Shown piece after piece: positions 20,801 through 31,758 of a DNA stretch of 64,000 nucleotides. Source of the stretch: Eutreptiella sp. 'Long Island Sound 2002' (lineage: Eukaryota > Euglenozoa > Euglenophyceae > Eutreptiales > Eutreptiaceae). The notes below the pieces were generated by a model. That model searched no databases. It was not told where the DNA came from and worked only from the letters and a program-made list of their open reading frames with translations. Both the position numbers and the translations under genes were made by a program. The first letter of the stretch is position 1, and each line of letters opens with the position of its first letter. The stretch lies in contig OZ038390.1 of assembly GCA_964036045.1 (NCBI GenBank), positions 34,055,319 through 34,119,318 of the forward strand, in the 5' to 3' direction.

Positions 20801-22574
20801 CAAAAATAAATTGGGCCTTGAACATTGTCATGAGGAGGGAGATGAGGGATACTGGCAGGCCTATGTGGAGAAAAAAGGCCACGAAATAATTGTGGTGGAC
20901 TGAGTCGTATGCTTTGGAAAAATCAATGCTTACCACTAGTCCTTGTCGCATGGCCTCCCACGCCCCGCGCGCGTCCCAAATGTGGTCAAAAATAAAACGA
21001 CCCTTGATAAAGGCTTTTTGGGCTGAGGGGGTTACAAAGGCTACGATGTCCTCGAGCACTAGGTAAATAGATGCCGACACCCATTTAAACAGCACGTTCT
21101 GCAGGCAGATTGGTCTCAACGCGTTGATTGATATTGAGCCCACTTCCTTCGGGATCGGGCTGAGCAGTCCCTGTGCCCAGTCTGGCGGGATGGATCCCTG
21201 TGCAATGAATCGGGCCACCGTCTCCGTCATTTTAGGGACCAGCGTGTCTGCCAGTCCTATGAAAATTTCTGCTGGAAACCCGTCGATTCCTGGTGACGAC
21301 CCTTTTTTCATGTTTTCCAGGGCCGTCCTCACCAGGTCTTCGCTCAGTGGTCGCAAAAGCATGGGGGCCACTGCCTGGATGTTTGCCGGCAGTGGCAGCG
21401 ACGCAAGGTATTCCATACATTCCGGTACCGTCTTGGACCCTGCTGCCATAATGCCGGTCCAGTGGTCCTGCAATGCCTGCGCTATCTTCTGGGGTTCAGT
21501 TAGCAAGGTGCCATACTTATCCCTGAGGGATGAAAGCCGTCGCCGATTTTGTAATTCCCTGACTAGCCTGGCTATCTCCATCTTGCGCGCCTGCTTGTCA
21601 TATTGTGACACTGGTTCCGTGTGCAACACGCGTTTGAGTGCATGCAGCACCTGCGTCCCACCACGCTCCGCTACTTCCGCCTCAGCATATGACATCAACA
21701 GTGCATAGGCGCGGCCTGGGGATCGCACAGTCAGCCCTTTTTCTTGCAGGAATTTTTGGGCCGCTGGCGTGGTATGTGTAAGCGATGACTCGTGCACAAG
21801 GGCGGTGGCTTCTTTAATGCCCGTTGCACGTGACCCGGTTTCATACCGAAAGGCTGTGGCTTTTATCTCAACCAGAGCCGACTTCCACCACTCATCGCCT
21901 TGCTGTGGCAATTCCACAAGGCGTCGAGTCAGGGAGTCTACTACCGACTGTTCACGCAGAAAGGATGTGGGGACTCGGAGTCGCCCCTGGAGAGAGGGTG
22001 ATGTGGGAGGGGAGATGGTTGTGATGACCGCTTTGTGGTCTGACCGGGCCAGGTGATGTGTGTAGCATCGTGATAGATGGGGAAGCATGTGACGTGACAT
22101 GTGCACTCTATCAATGCGCCGGCGGTGGGGGGTCTGTTCTGCATCTGACTTCCCATCGGAATCACTGTCGCTGGCGGTGCTTTCCTGTCTGTCATCCTGT
22201 AGGGCTATATTGGGTTTTTCGGTGTGGAATCCCCACGTCCAGCCTTTCGGGATGTGGTGTGCTTCTGGGTCCACTGTCGGCTCGAAGGCTGTGGACCAGG
22301 CATCTCCCAGCGCTGTTTCCATTATGAATGCGGTTTCCGCCTCACGTGCCCGTACAGTCGGCGGCAGGTCATCATGTGGTGTTGGCACCTCGGTGTCAAC
22401 GCCTGGCGTGATGACTGAGTTATGGTCAGCCAGCAGCACAACGTGCTCCCCCAGCTGGAGGAGCGCTTTGTGCTTCCTCAACTGGTCATATTGCGCTTCG
22501 GGGGGGGGGGGGGGGTGCTTGGCCACAGACCACAAAGCAAATTTCTGTGTCCACAACTTTATGACCTGGATCAT
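17826..22574 (-). CDS. Non-LTR retrotransposon ORF2: endonuclease (C-terminal part), reverse transcriptase, zinc knuckle, RNase H
   Basis: A single uninterrupted frame of 1582 codons. Residues about 49-183 carry the end of an APE-type endonuclease (ADHNS, IDRVH, SDHKAV). The reverse transcriptase core follows, with KKGSSPGIDGFPAE, SIDFSKAYDSVHH, GIKQGDPLSP and the catalytic FYADD near residue 643. A CPICG...H..C zinc-knuckle-like motif lies near 1046. The RNase H domain has YPDGS (about 1233), NNRGELRA (about 1274), CPDSLLVV (about 1295) and GNGRADHLAD (about 1361). A Ser/Pro-rich tail of about 200 residues follows. It would copy its own RNA by target-primed reverse transcription. The endonuclease N-terminus is missing because a poly(C/G) run at 22500-22516 throws the upstream part out of frame: CFVVCGQA-like sequence continues in another frame. 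It is otherwise intact, suggesting a young copy. Confidence 0.95.
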   Translation of the reverse strand: MIQVIKLWTQKFALWSVAKHPPPPPEAQYDQLRKHKALLQLGEHVVLLADHNSVITPGVDTEVPTPHDDLPPTVRAREAETAFIMETALGDAWSTAFEPTVDPEAHHIPKGWTWGFHTEKPNIALQDDRQESTASDSDSDGKSDAEQTPHRRRIDRVHMSRHMLPHLSRCYTHHLARSDHKAVITTISPPTSPSLQGRLRVPTSFLREQSVVDSLTRRLVELPQQGDEWWKSALVEIKATAFRYETGSRATGIKEATALVHESSLTHTTPAAQKFLQEKGLTVRSPGRAYALLMSYAEAEVAERGGTQVLHALKRVLHTEPVSQYDKQARKMEIARLVRELQNRRRLSSLRDKYGTLLTEPQKIAQALQDHWTGIMAAGSKTVPECMEYLASLPLPANIQAVAPMLLRPLSEDLVRTALENMKKGSSPGIDGFPAEIFIGLADTLVPKMTETVARFIAQGSIPPDWAQGLLSPIPKEVGSISINALRPICLQNVLFKWVSASIYLVLEDIVAFVTPSAQKAFIKGRFIFDHIWDARGAWEAMRQGLVVSIDFSKAYDSVHHNYFVAFFLHIGLPVSLISLLMTMFKAQFIFAVGRGVVKDVAVSPQSGIKQGDPLSPAIFVMVCSVLVHALKAVSPHVRVLFYADDLLLYIPLPPKAVCKLLPLIFEHLHQFGIFVGLRLNLSKSAFLVKGVWPDAYRESLRSFGIEIKDRVKYLGILLGHVTSEEAYAPIMARASAKAHFMSHLQLTLDERVALFQEWVLPLFIFPARAYFPTDSVVAKLATIYKVGLHLNSWGLTLPILAMPPTAGGGHLPQPRTYLLWQHATPFVVSRNEPQKVPALSGQHMMEWTRAFGIELDGRFLPWLQLGPIPWKTYPFLGTSCKAFSLLRKTAPIATPPDGIIPDMPLWHSAWFRDTHNNTYFSPSTIRKGVMTVAQLSGMEGGCSHLPRTWEPVYVAGLELLRARPRPRPSTPDEAKPTFWLNWNNRAMLRFLMAQTPEPPRQKPEVWKAWHKLLLPPPDRQFIQTALWKKLSVGVRLANWQPHETACPICGVQETSQHVVAGCRYVSVAAHIATQCLGPAATPEGPVSDPTDILWENPILSLTTPLGVTLWSIVRAAWSQRCMHKLNQHMGRPTWDQFQALWLKVLRGWEEHPSPILPTDEITLLIKALESMRDGTVLQHPRVAVSSTRSPPQLRLPARKRPKKFQHAEELAARCEEIIRGYQQQGWQIIYPDGSSEKHPEVGWVGGYGVFFGDERDTAEFIPVEEDQTNNRGELRAALRSLQGHRAGQRSLICPDSLLVVNGVLGWAQRWRRHKWHNSAGKVKHVDLWIQILELVERWGEEVKWLHIPSHIGIKGNGRADHLADVGRRRSPLLFGRISRRPHPTEKEDAPLPEETSIWGWEENEYSQSLAPLTAPHEAAMPSTPPVTQSYTPVTTPSGRPTPLSPLWDIEVCTPVQIKKKQRQATPGSTLQWSAVRGPLPNHTEATPATSRRTSTPYRVGPARTTFHTPQSLSPMSPRVSLQLLASLELVAMEGEEPLSPRKELNYETSSQEPHSDASAPGSPSTASTMSCSTEGSRCLTP

Positions 22575-24319
22575 GCATTATACGCGGGGGAGGGGGTTAC
22601 ATGGGGTGGCATCTCCCCTCCTATGGTTCTCAGCCGTTCGAATACATCCCCGGGTGTCTGGGTGCGCAGATCACACTCAACCGCGTGCTCGCGAGTCCGG
22701 ACTGCAGAATCAGTACCGAAACCGATGACCGGCGATGACTCGCAACAGACATCGTTCCTTCCATGCTGTCTGTCAAGGAAGGGTGCCAGTGCACCCAGGA
22801 AGGATAATGCGGCCGTTTCTCGGCCGTGTCATACCGCTTGATAAGCCCACCTCTGAGTGTGCTGCGGTCGCATGGCGGGCTGCAGCTGCGCTACTGGCAC
22901 TGTTCCACACAGCGCTGCACCAACACAGATCCGTTTCTGCAGCAAACCGTGGGGCACCGCAGGATTCTCCGAAACTGCACCATCGAAGCGCATGTTGTCA
23001 AACGAACCACAGCGACGCATCGCATCGCATTGTGTGTGCACACGAACTACAAAGACATGCAAAACCCGAGGTACAGCACAAACGGGCAGGTGAGGGCACT
23101 GGGGCGGAGAACTGATGTGACTAAGGGCTGCAGGACGCAGGATCCACAGCGCTGCACCAGGCGCTGTGCGCAAATTGGGCATGACGGGTGCGATGTCCTT
23201 TCTCTGATGGGCTCAAAGGTGCCCCATCCAGCGGTGGGGGGATGCCCTGGGGAGGCACCATCAAAACAAGCGTGTGGTCTGTTTGGGAGGACGGTTCGCA
23301 GACCACCGGTATGCTACCTCAAGGCAATCGGGAAAAATACCCCCGAGCTACGGCAGCTGTGCCGTCGCAACGGAAATGGCAGATCCATTGCTACAGAGGA
23401 CCGTAGCCAAGAGGTGGTGGGTGCCTCTGCTGTCGGACGCACCAGGATGCGGCAGAGAGCTACCATGCCGAAGCAAAATCAAGCAAAATATCTGAACACT
23501 GGAAACCTCCTGAGCAGTAAAATCAGGCACCACCACGATCAGGCGAGTGCCGAGATGCGAGAATGCAGCATTGATGGCCTGAGGAGAAGGACAAACAAAA
23601 GGCCTGACCAAGCAAACGGGTTGTGGAGGGTGGCACAAACGCGGACCGATCGCGTTTCCGATGCAAAATTCGGATCCCCAACCAATGCTGACCAAACAAA
23701 GCAAGCGCCGTGGAGGCATGCGCGTTGATCGCCGACATCAACGAGTGTCGAGGCATGGTCAAAAAAATGATCCCCTCCTTGCCACCTCTTTATCAGAAAA
23801 GAGGACAACCTTCTTATTCGAGACAACATCCAGCAGCGATTATTTGTCCCCTTGATGCCTTTCCCGCGTTGGTGTGTATGGGGCAGGGAACGGCTTTGCC
23901 ATTGCAAAGCAGACGCAGACGCTTAGGGAATATTCCGCACCTGTCCCAAAACAATCAAGGGGAAAATTCCACGATCCAACAAAGCAGCCAGCAATAATTC
24001 TGCAGATGTCGCAGTTGTCAAAGAGTTGGACTTCACCATATGTGTTTGCTTGGTGAAGACCACGAATAAAAACAAGACTGGCTGGCTGGATCGGGGCGGG
24101 GAACATTCCGCACCTACAGTGAAAAAATGCGGGGCAAATTCCGAACAAAGTTGAAATATGGAATTTCCCCTGCGGAAAAATCCGCCCGCGGAAGTCCTGC
24201 CCCCCCTATGTGTCACTACCTCGGGCCACAGGTGGCACGAAGCACAACCCTGCTGACAAGGACGCCAGGAAGTGACACATCCTGAACAGACAGCTCAACA
24301 TCGCTCCCAAGCACTTGCT
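22575..24319. other. LINE 5' flank; no confident gene
   Basis: On the minus strand about 22575-22830 holds a coding-like frame (DRQHGRNDVCCESSPVIGFG, then CDLRTQTPGDVFERL) that could be the displaced N-terminal part of the LINE or unrelated. The long plus-strand frame 22826-23728 (300 codons) is rich in Arg, Thr and Gln with no motif, and minus-strand frames overlap it. Nothing else was recognised up to the cyclase 3' end. Confidence 0.35.
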
Positions 24320-25400
24320 TCACTGCACCCCAGGACGATCTTCAGTGGCCGTCAACAAATTGTAGAACATCTGCACAGCATTCGATGCCTCGGGTTTCAT
24401 TATCTGGTCATCCTCGAGCGTGTGAAGCGACTCTACGGTCGTGTAAGTTTGGATTTTGCCTCTGCCCTTGACCTCCACAAGGCCGCGCTCCACAAACATC
24501 TCCTTGTCCTTCAGCAGCTCATAAGTGTCGGCCGTGACCTGCGTAGCACCAGGGATGCCCGTGCTTTCCATCCGAGACGCCACGTTGACGGCATCTCCCC
24601 AAACATCGAAGGCCAACTTTGTCTTGCCGATGATGCCACTTACCACTGTCCCTGTGTGCATGCCTATGCAGAATGGTGTAGTGAAATCAAACTCACATTC
24701 CCATCAAAGGGCCATGCCACCGGTGCCTCGAAAGGGTGGAAGGATAAATGGTGTCCAAGTGCACACTGCATGCACTGTGGCATGCCATGCCATGAACTAT
24801 CTGCCATGCCCCCAGTAATTCCCAGGCACGATGAAAGGCCCCCAGCAGGTGCCATCCACTGCTATGCCCACAATGCCAGACTCCTTACTCGCTATTCCCT
24901 GTTTGAAAACTGTAACGGCGACTCACCTTTTCAGATGTCAAGCATACCGGAAGGGTTTTCAGAGCCCTGTGCAGGTCAGACCCACGGGAAGCAGCAAGCA
25001 GGTAAACAACAGACAGCAGGCAACTGGTGCTCAGGGCCCGCTGCAACTTGGGTTTACCAAGTTATCTCTCTCCATCAGCGAGGACCTTGGTGTGGCATCT
25101 CATGGTCATCGATGACTTCTACGGGAGGCCGGCCGCTGCACCAAGGGTCCAGTCACAGAACAGCAGGTCTCACAGGCCAGCACAGATCAGTCACAGTGCA
25201 AGCAGGAGATGCATGTATGCACGAATTGGATGCGACCATCCCTCCGTGCCTAAACACACACACACACACACACACACACGTTGAATGTGACAAACAGGCA
25301 CAGAGAAGGCGCTGAGTGCAAAGATTCTCGTCAGGCGCGTGTCATGGCAGAAAAGCAGTGCATGATACGCGCTAGGCGCCTTTCTGTAGGTACGGGAGCA

Positions 25401-25450
<50 letters not shown>

Positions 25451-28400
25451 CGTGAGGGAAACAATGAGCCAACAACCAATAAACCCCCTGTGGTCGATAC
25501 GAGGCACTGCAGGGCAGAAGTTGCTGAGCCCAAGTCTCTGGACACCTCGTCAGGCCATTCAATACAAAGACATGTTTGAGGCTAGGCGCCTTTCTGCCAG
25601 TAGCATAGGGGAGGTTGTGCGTAACGTCACTTCAAAGCCCTGAAATTGGAACCCTGATGTGGACTGCACGCACCTCACGCGCTTTGCACCTGTTGTGCAC
25701 AGCGGTATGTTGCAGGGGCCAAAAGTTCTCATTGTGTCAGTCATACGTTCCGCCTTGCGATCATGCCACTGTAGCCTGGGAGGGGGATGTTTTTATTGTC
25801 GTGGAATACAACACTACTCACATGCTATGATAGGTACTCAGAATTAGGACTTTGGTACTTTGAGCCAGGCATAACCGCCTACTCATACACACACAACCGT
25901 GCCCGGATCATCATCAAGCGGGGAGGGGAGTGAATCACAATAGTGATGTGCGCAGGCTGTGCTGAAGTGTAGGGCATCGTGTAGTACTGGCCAGTTGTCG
26001 CACCATGCCCCTGTAGTGCCGTTGGGGGATAGGGTTTCTGGGATCACCCAGCTGCTGTAACTGAAGCCACACTGTTAGGGAGAGGAGCTCACTGGTCCAC
26101 GTCCAGCACCAAACACGTGCATTGCTGAGCACCCCTAGGAGGATGCCCGATAGGTATGCCGGCTGGGATTGGGAGGGTGTAATGAGGGGGACCACGCCCA
26201 CGGTCATCTTTAATGAAAACCATACTCATTGCCTTGCATACCTGTGTGCAGCACCACCCCACCCAAATTGGGCTGTCCGGAGCAATGCAGGGGCAAACTA
26301 CACGTACACCCTAGGCTCGTTGCAGAACCTGCCACAGTTTATCCACAACCCTCCCTCTCTATGCCGTCACTGTGTCAGTAGCCATTAATGTATTGTCGCG
26401 GCATTGGCATGGCAGATTCGTGCAGTCCCCCACCCTATACGAGACCCCACTGTCAGATACAATGAGCTACCCCAGTTCCCGGAAGCACTATTTTGACATA
26501 TGTCGTCCATGGGCAGTGGAGGTCTGCACTATGTAAGCTCAACGGGCCACCCACGGAGATACAACACAGGCAGACCTAGACACAGCCGTCTGCGACACAG
26601 AAATTATTTTCCATCACCTTGAACCTAATCTCTGAAATTAACATGTCATGTGCAACATCTTTGAATCCTTGTGTGCTTGACTGCCCTGTCCTGCCCTGCC
26701 CAGCCATTTGTGGTCGGTGCACACTGCAAACTAGGTCGGCACTCCACCAACGCTTGCGCTTGTACAACCATGCGCTAGCCTCTTTCATGTGCCCTGCAAC
26801 CCACGGACGCGGTTCACTTGCTCTTTACAATCAACTTCCGCAAGGGCATTCACACCTAGCGACGTAATCAATTCGAATCATAGGGCACCATCTCACACTA
26901 TGATGATTAAAAATGACATCATAATTTCACAAACAAGCCACCTGAGCAATGTTGTAGACACACGCACAGCCAGTTTGAGACTCTGTTTGTCGATGACAAG
27001 CTAGGGGTTGGCAGCAATTGGGAGCCACAGCCACTGTGGCTTCAATAGGCTCTTCACCTTACCGATCAGATACAACCTACACATCTGGCACAATGGTTAC
27101 AACGTCACCCTTTTCCTACAACCCCCTCACGCAACGTGCTGAGCACATCGTTGAAAGTCAGTCTTTGTGTATCCTTCTGTAAGCAGGAACTCCCTAACCA
27201 TATCCCACACCAAAGCGCCACAAAAGCCCCAAATCTGGCCAGCCCCTTTGTCAACACTGCGTACATACAACACTCCACCCACAGCTCATGCTAGGCCCTG
27301 CACACGTTTAAGGCCTCTCCCCGTTTCAGAAAAAAGAAAAATCGGGAGTGCCGAGTTGAGGTCTGGGGGTTTTCCACCTATCTGCTGTGCTAATGCTTCA
27401 ATTCCTTTACATGCAATGTATCGCATCCTCATCGCATTTATGAGGACAGGTCTCTATGGCGCACCAACCCCGCAGACCTGCACAAGCACAACAACGAGGT
27501 GGCCACATGATGCTGTGACGCCACCCATTTTGTGAAGCGGTGGAGCCGACTCATGGCACTGACACGTAGGCCGTTGTGGCCTCATATCAGCAAGACAAGC
27601 CTCGCTGTCGAACGCGGTATGCAGGTATGCAGTTTGTGCGGACTGCTTCTGACCATGCACACAAATTGTGCATATGCCTGCGCACAAATCGTGCATATGC
27701 CTGTTGTTCCAATACTCGCAGCGGCACACGTGCGCAAATTACGACGGAGGAACAGCGGGATTGGGCACCACCACGGCAGCAGTCACTGAGAGAGGTACCC
27801 GAAGCTCTTGCGCCATGCTATGTAACTCAACCGCCAGAAATTTTGCTCTACAGTAGTGCCAGTGAACCCTAGCCTGTGTCATCTCATGTAGAACTTGAAA
27901 CCACACACACACACACGCACCCACACATACACCACTGAAGTGACAACAAAAGGTCGAAAGGCCAAGAAGAAGCCATGTATTCAGGAGGAATGCTGCCCCA
28001 GTCCTGTGTGGATTCCAAATATGGTTTGTACTGCATGTGCACCGGGGAATAAGACGAGAAAGCACAGTGGGGTGCAAGGAATGTCAGCAGAGTCCAGGTG
28101 AGACACCTTGTAGTGGGAATCCGAGGTTTGACAACCTGACAATTGAAAGTTGCACACAAACATGACCCCGATGAACCAGTGATCTCGTGTTCACGGGGGC
28201 AAGATTCGTGTGCAACCCTCAAGCCACAGTTGGTGAACCGGGTGTTTAGTGCCCCACGGCCGCCAGGGTGAGGGTTTGCATGCATACATCCAATTGGCAA
28301 ATTGGGAAAATGGGATTGAAGGGAGCCGCATCTGGTCGCTTGCGTGGTCGCAATGATCAATCTGCAATTCTACATTTGTAAAGCGCCGGCGTTGTGACGG

Positions 28401-30229
28401 CATACAAATTTGAGTTCTGCGGGCCATGACGGCATTGATTTATGCGAATACTGCAGCCTTTTGGCTGGCGAGCAGGCCTCTAAACATTTACAGGTGAAAG
28501 CATGCAGTGCACTACAACTCCAAGCTGTGGACCTGCTACCAGGACACGTTGTGCAGGCTGACGCCTCCCCTTTCCGACTGATACAGGAACAGCAAATACC
28601 TGCGCGCAGGAACAGCCGGCTGCCATTCAGCGGGACCTGCCGGGCGATGCTGTGCATCTTGCTGGCCACCCTGAGCACGGTCGAGGCGCTGGTTATGGGG
28701 TCCTCCGAATCCTCCGCCCACCCGACGCACATGTAGCAGTCCCCGATGGTCTTGATCTTCTCCACCTTCTCGGCCGTGCAAGCCCCGTCCACGAGGCCAA
28801 AGTACAGGTCCAGGAACCGGACGAGGAGGCTGGGGTCAACCCGGGAGGCCTGGTTCGTGAATCCCACCAAATCGGCGAACAGAATCGTGGCGGCGAAGTG
28901 CAGTTTCGGGGCCAGGGTACGGTTCACGAGGCGGAAAAGGGTGGAATCCTGGGATCTGCGCCGCTGAAAGGCGCCGATGGCACCAGCGTCCGCGACCGAG
29001 CGACTTGCGGGGATATCAACGGGGCCGACGTTACTCAGGGTGAGGCTCCACGACCGACACGGTGAACGTGTGTACGGGAACGTCAGGCTGCTGCTGTGCG
29101 TCAGCTTGTGGCGCTGCGAGGCGCCCAGTGCGCCGCGGTCCGCGGTCGAACGACTTGCGGGAATGGTAGGGGAGCAAACACTGCTCAGGGCGAAGCTCGA
29201 TGACTCGCATAGTGAACGGGTGGAGGAGGGCGGCAACGCCGCGCTGCTGCTGCTGGAGAGTGGAGGGAGGAGACTGGGGCCGACAGACGAGCAAGTCCCA
29301 CTATCGCTAACACATTGAGGTGGGTCGGTGATGGGCTTGCTTGCGGCGCCCTCCCAAATAACAGCTCCACTCGGCAGGATGGGCCCCGACACGCCCTCCA
29401 CCTCATCCTCCAGTAGCATCTGCATGTTGTCGAAAACCTCGCCATCCATTCCGCTGGCGCACTGCTCGATCAAGTGCACTAGATTCTTTGACACGGTCTC
29501 GGGAAATATCTGGGCAATCAGCCTGCGCATGATTTTCCCCTCCAGCTCAAGCCTCTCCTGCTGTGTCGTCAGCCTGCCGTTGAGTTCCTCGACCTTTGCC
29601 TTGCTGTCGCGCAGGGTCCGCTGGCTGCTGCGCAACTGCATGACCGTCATGCACACCACGAAGAAGTTGAGTGCTCCCGCCAGGTTTATGTTGATCCACA
29701 GGAACACCGCGTACCACATTTTGGGGAGTGCGCCCTGATTTGGGGTCCACTGGTGCCCCACAGTTTGCTCGAGCACGGCCAGGACCAGACTAGACAGGAA
29801 GACGATGCCAAGCATGATGAGCGGCTTGTAGCTGGAGGGTTGGCTGATGACGAGCAGGATCGTGCCAGGATAACAGCACGCCATCATCCCCGCACTGCCA
29901 GGGCCTCCACCAAAACAATAATGGGCGGCAAGGCAACAGCAAATGGTCCCATAGGCGAGGCTCTGGAGCAGTGTGGAGCTATCCACCTTCGTGATCAGCG
30001 AGGCCAGAAGAGAACACACGCCGCAGACCACGAATGCAACTGCAGCAAGGGTGGACCACTTCAGATCCAGACTGAACCAGATGGCAGCGAGGGTGCTGCC
30101 AACCAGGATGGTTGTGGAAGCCATGGTATAGTGAATCGTCCCGTGCGTCTTGCCTTCCGTCAGAATCTTCAGCAGGAACTCGGCTTTGTTGCTGGTGCCT
30201 TGAACGCTTGGCGCCTCCGCTGCATGCAT
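24320..30229 (-). CDS. Membrane-anchored class III adenylyl cyclase (two exons)
   Basis: Exon 1 is 30229-28600 and exon 2 is 24663-24320, joined through a GTATTT donor and a CTGCATAG acceptor. The phase is exact, giving 657 residues. Residues about 37-197 hold about six hydrophobic membrane segments. A coiled coil at about 203-240 (SKAKVEELNGRLTTQQERLE) precedes the catalytic domain, as in many protist cyclases. The cyclase homology domain runs from about 443 to 616: metal-binding FADLVGFT (D453) and KTIGD (D497), then FDVWGDAVNVASRMESTG. K493 and D563 sit at the two base-selecting positions where adenylyl cyclases carry Lys and Asp and guanylyl cyclases Glu and Cys; N570 and R574 are the transition-state pair. 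It should therefore make cAMP from ATP at a membrane, probably as a homodimer. Residues about 337-436 contain an in-frame 50-residue duplication in a Ser-rich linker. The start is the first Met of the open frame. Confidence 0.9.
24664..28599 (-). other. Intron of the adenylyl cyclase gene
   Basis: The 3.9-kb intron is bounded by GTATTT and TGCATAG. It contains (CA)n tracts at 25255-25280 and about 25403-25448, two copies of CTAGGCGCCTTTCTG (25373 and 25581), and the direct repeat CAAATTGTGCATATGCCTG/CAAATCGTGCATATGCCTG at 27661-27703. A coding-like minus-strand frame at 25935-26207 (SLTVWLQLQQLGDPRNPIPQ) is unrecognised and may be an inserted element fragment. Confidence 0.8.
25403..25448. 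repeat. (CA)n microsatellite
   Basis: About 22 CA dinucleotides inside the cyclase intron. A shorter CA tract lies at 25255-25280. Confidence 0.95.
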
Positions 30230-30261
30230 GTTTCTGAAAAGAAAAAGGCCAGCCTAAAGGG

Positions 30262-30352
30262 ATCAGGTGCCCAAACAGGGTACCCCAACAGGGTGCGGGA
30301 ACGGGGTGGCCCAACTGGGTGCCCGAAAAGGGTAGCCTAACAGGGTGCCCTA
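30262..30352. repeat. 13-bp minisatellite, seven copies, upstream of the cyclase
   Basis: Seven 13-bp units of the type ACAGGGTGCCCTA (ATCAGGTGCCCAA, ACAGGGTACCCCA, ACAGGGTGCGGGA, ACGGGGTGGCCCA, and so on) fill 30262-30352, starting 33 bp beyond the cyclase ATG on its upstream side. They lie where a 5' UTR or promoter would be; a regulatory effect is possible but not shown. Confidence 0.85.
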
Positions 30353-30698
30353 TTCCATCCAATTCACTTCTAAAACATGCTTTTTTGAGTTTTCCCACCC
30401 TCAAAATGGGGGGGGGGTCCCTACTTGCCTCCCAAAGCCTGCCCTGTAACCCTACACTCTTATGGGTACACTGCTTTACTTTTTTTTTTTTGACAAAGCT
30501 GCAATAGTTCTGCAATAGTTCTACAGCAGTACGGTTTAATCTCGGGATCTAAGTACACTCTCAGAACATACCATAGCTTCTTCCCCTGTCAAGGATAGGG
30601 GTCAAGGATGACAAAAAAGGAGCAACTCATATTCCTACCTTGAGTATACTTGCAGAGCAACATGGGGTCGCCACGACTCTCGTTTGGCCCTCGTCTTC

Positions 30699-31181
30699 TC
30701 ACCTATGACAAATTTTCTTTGCTCCGGGTATGTGCATGGGTGAGACTGGTGATGCTCTGGTTCGCCCTGCTATCCTCCTAGTGGTACACGTCCGTTTGGC
30801 CTGTGGCGGTGAGCAGGCTGTGTTGTGTGGTGCTTCCTCGCGCCGTTGCAAGCCCTTTTGGATAAGTGCGTGCCGTAGACCCAGGATATGATATGATAGG
30901 TCCACCTCATGCAGCCACTCCTGGTATGTCTTTTCCATATGATGCAGCCACTTACCCACCCTCTTATACAAAATACCGTTATAGTGCCGGTCTCTGAGAA
31001 CACTTTGGCACCCGTGGTTGTGCATGCTGTGTGCCTCCTGCATCATTCTCGTAATTTGGTACTTAATCCTGGGTGCAGACAGATTCTCCATCACTTTTTG
31101 ATGCCCGATAGTATCCTGGGTGAACTCAAGGTATTTTAGCGCCTTCACCTTGGTATGGTATGAATCCTTGTGTTGTAGATT
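30699..31181 (-). pseudogene. 5'-truncated coding fragment, unrecognised
   Basis: A minus-strand frame of about 160 codons reads LQHKDSYHTKVKALKYLEFT, then KVMENLSAPRIKYQITRMM, then YKRVGKWLHHMEKTYQEWLH, and ends in a basic tail. Composition is clearly protein-like, with helical stretches rich in His, Arg and Lys. The coding sequence stops abruptly at 31182, exactly where a dispersed repeat block begins, so its N-terminus has been replaced or lies beyond an insertion. The homologous repeat at 37637 has different flanking sequence. I do not recognise the family; a host gene fragment or a transposon protein are both possible. Confidence 0.4.
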
Positions 31182-31758
31182 GACCTATTTTTAACCGATT
31201 ATTCGTCCCAAAATGGCCCATTTTCAAGGTTGTTATGCACTTTAGAGGGCCACAATGCTTGAAAATGGGCTCAAAATGGGCTCATTTCACTTGTTTGTGG
31301 GTACCGAATGGTCCAAGATCATTTTTGAGAAAGCACAATTTTGACCCGTTTTCAGCCCATTTTTGGTCCCAAAATGGCCCATTTTTCAAGGCATTTTGGC
31401 ATTTTTGCAGGGCCACACAGGGCCACTGCTCAAATTGGGTTGAAACCAATTGGTTTGACATCCCACCTAGCCTGCAATCTTTTTGGAAAAAAGCAGGTTT
31501 TTCATTTGCCCCTAGTGGACCCCATTGACCCGTTTTGGTGCCCACTTGTTTGGGGCTCAGGCTTGCAGCGCACAGCAGCCTAGTGGGCCCAGGTTTAGGG
31601 GTCTAGGCATCCATTTTGAGCAATTTGAAGGGATGAAAACCCCAAGTGGGGGGTCGTGGGTGGACTACGCGCTCTCAGAATCGCATTTTGAGCCAAGTAG
31701 CAGGAGGCACCACAAGATAAGCACCCCCATATCCCAAACCTGAAAGGGGCTAGTCCAT
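31182..31758. repeat. 0.6-kb dispersed repeat block R, copy 1
   Basis: From TTGACCTATTTTTAACCGAT to GGGGCTAGTCCAT this block matches 37637-38236 closely. Differences are scattered substitutions and one extra GGTCCCAAAATGGCCCATTT unit in copy 2. Internally it has repeated AAAATGGCCCATTTT motifs. Short open frames in it are identical in both copies but show no domain. Confidence 0.85.

Noticed and set aside
18166-22728. Plus-strand frames opposite the large LINE ORF
   Set aside because: They overlap a 1582-codon frame with ordered RT and RNase H motifs and have no motifs of their own.
22826-23728. 300-codon plus-strand gene next to the LINE
   Set aside because: No motif, biased composition and overlapping minus-strand frames; kept only as an unassigned region.
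25255-25448. Telomere-like or centromeric repeat
   Set aside because: Simple CA dinucleotides inside an intron, without a telomere-type unit.
24664-28599. Two separate genes for the two halves of the cyclase domain
   Set aside because: Donor and acceptor join the halves in exact phase within the conserved LRAG-HTG motif, so one gene with a 3.9-kb intron is the simpler reading.
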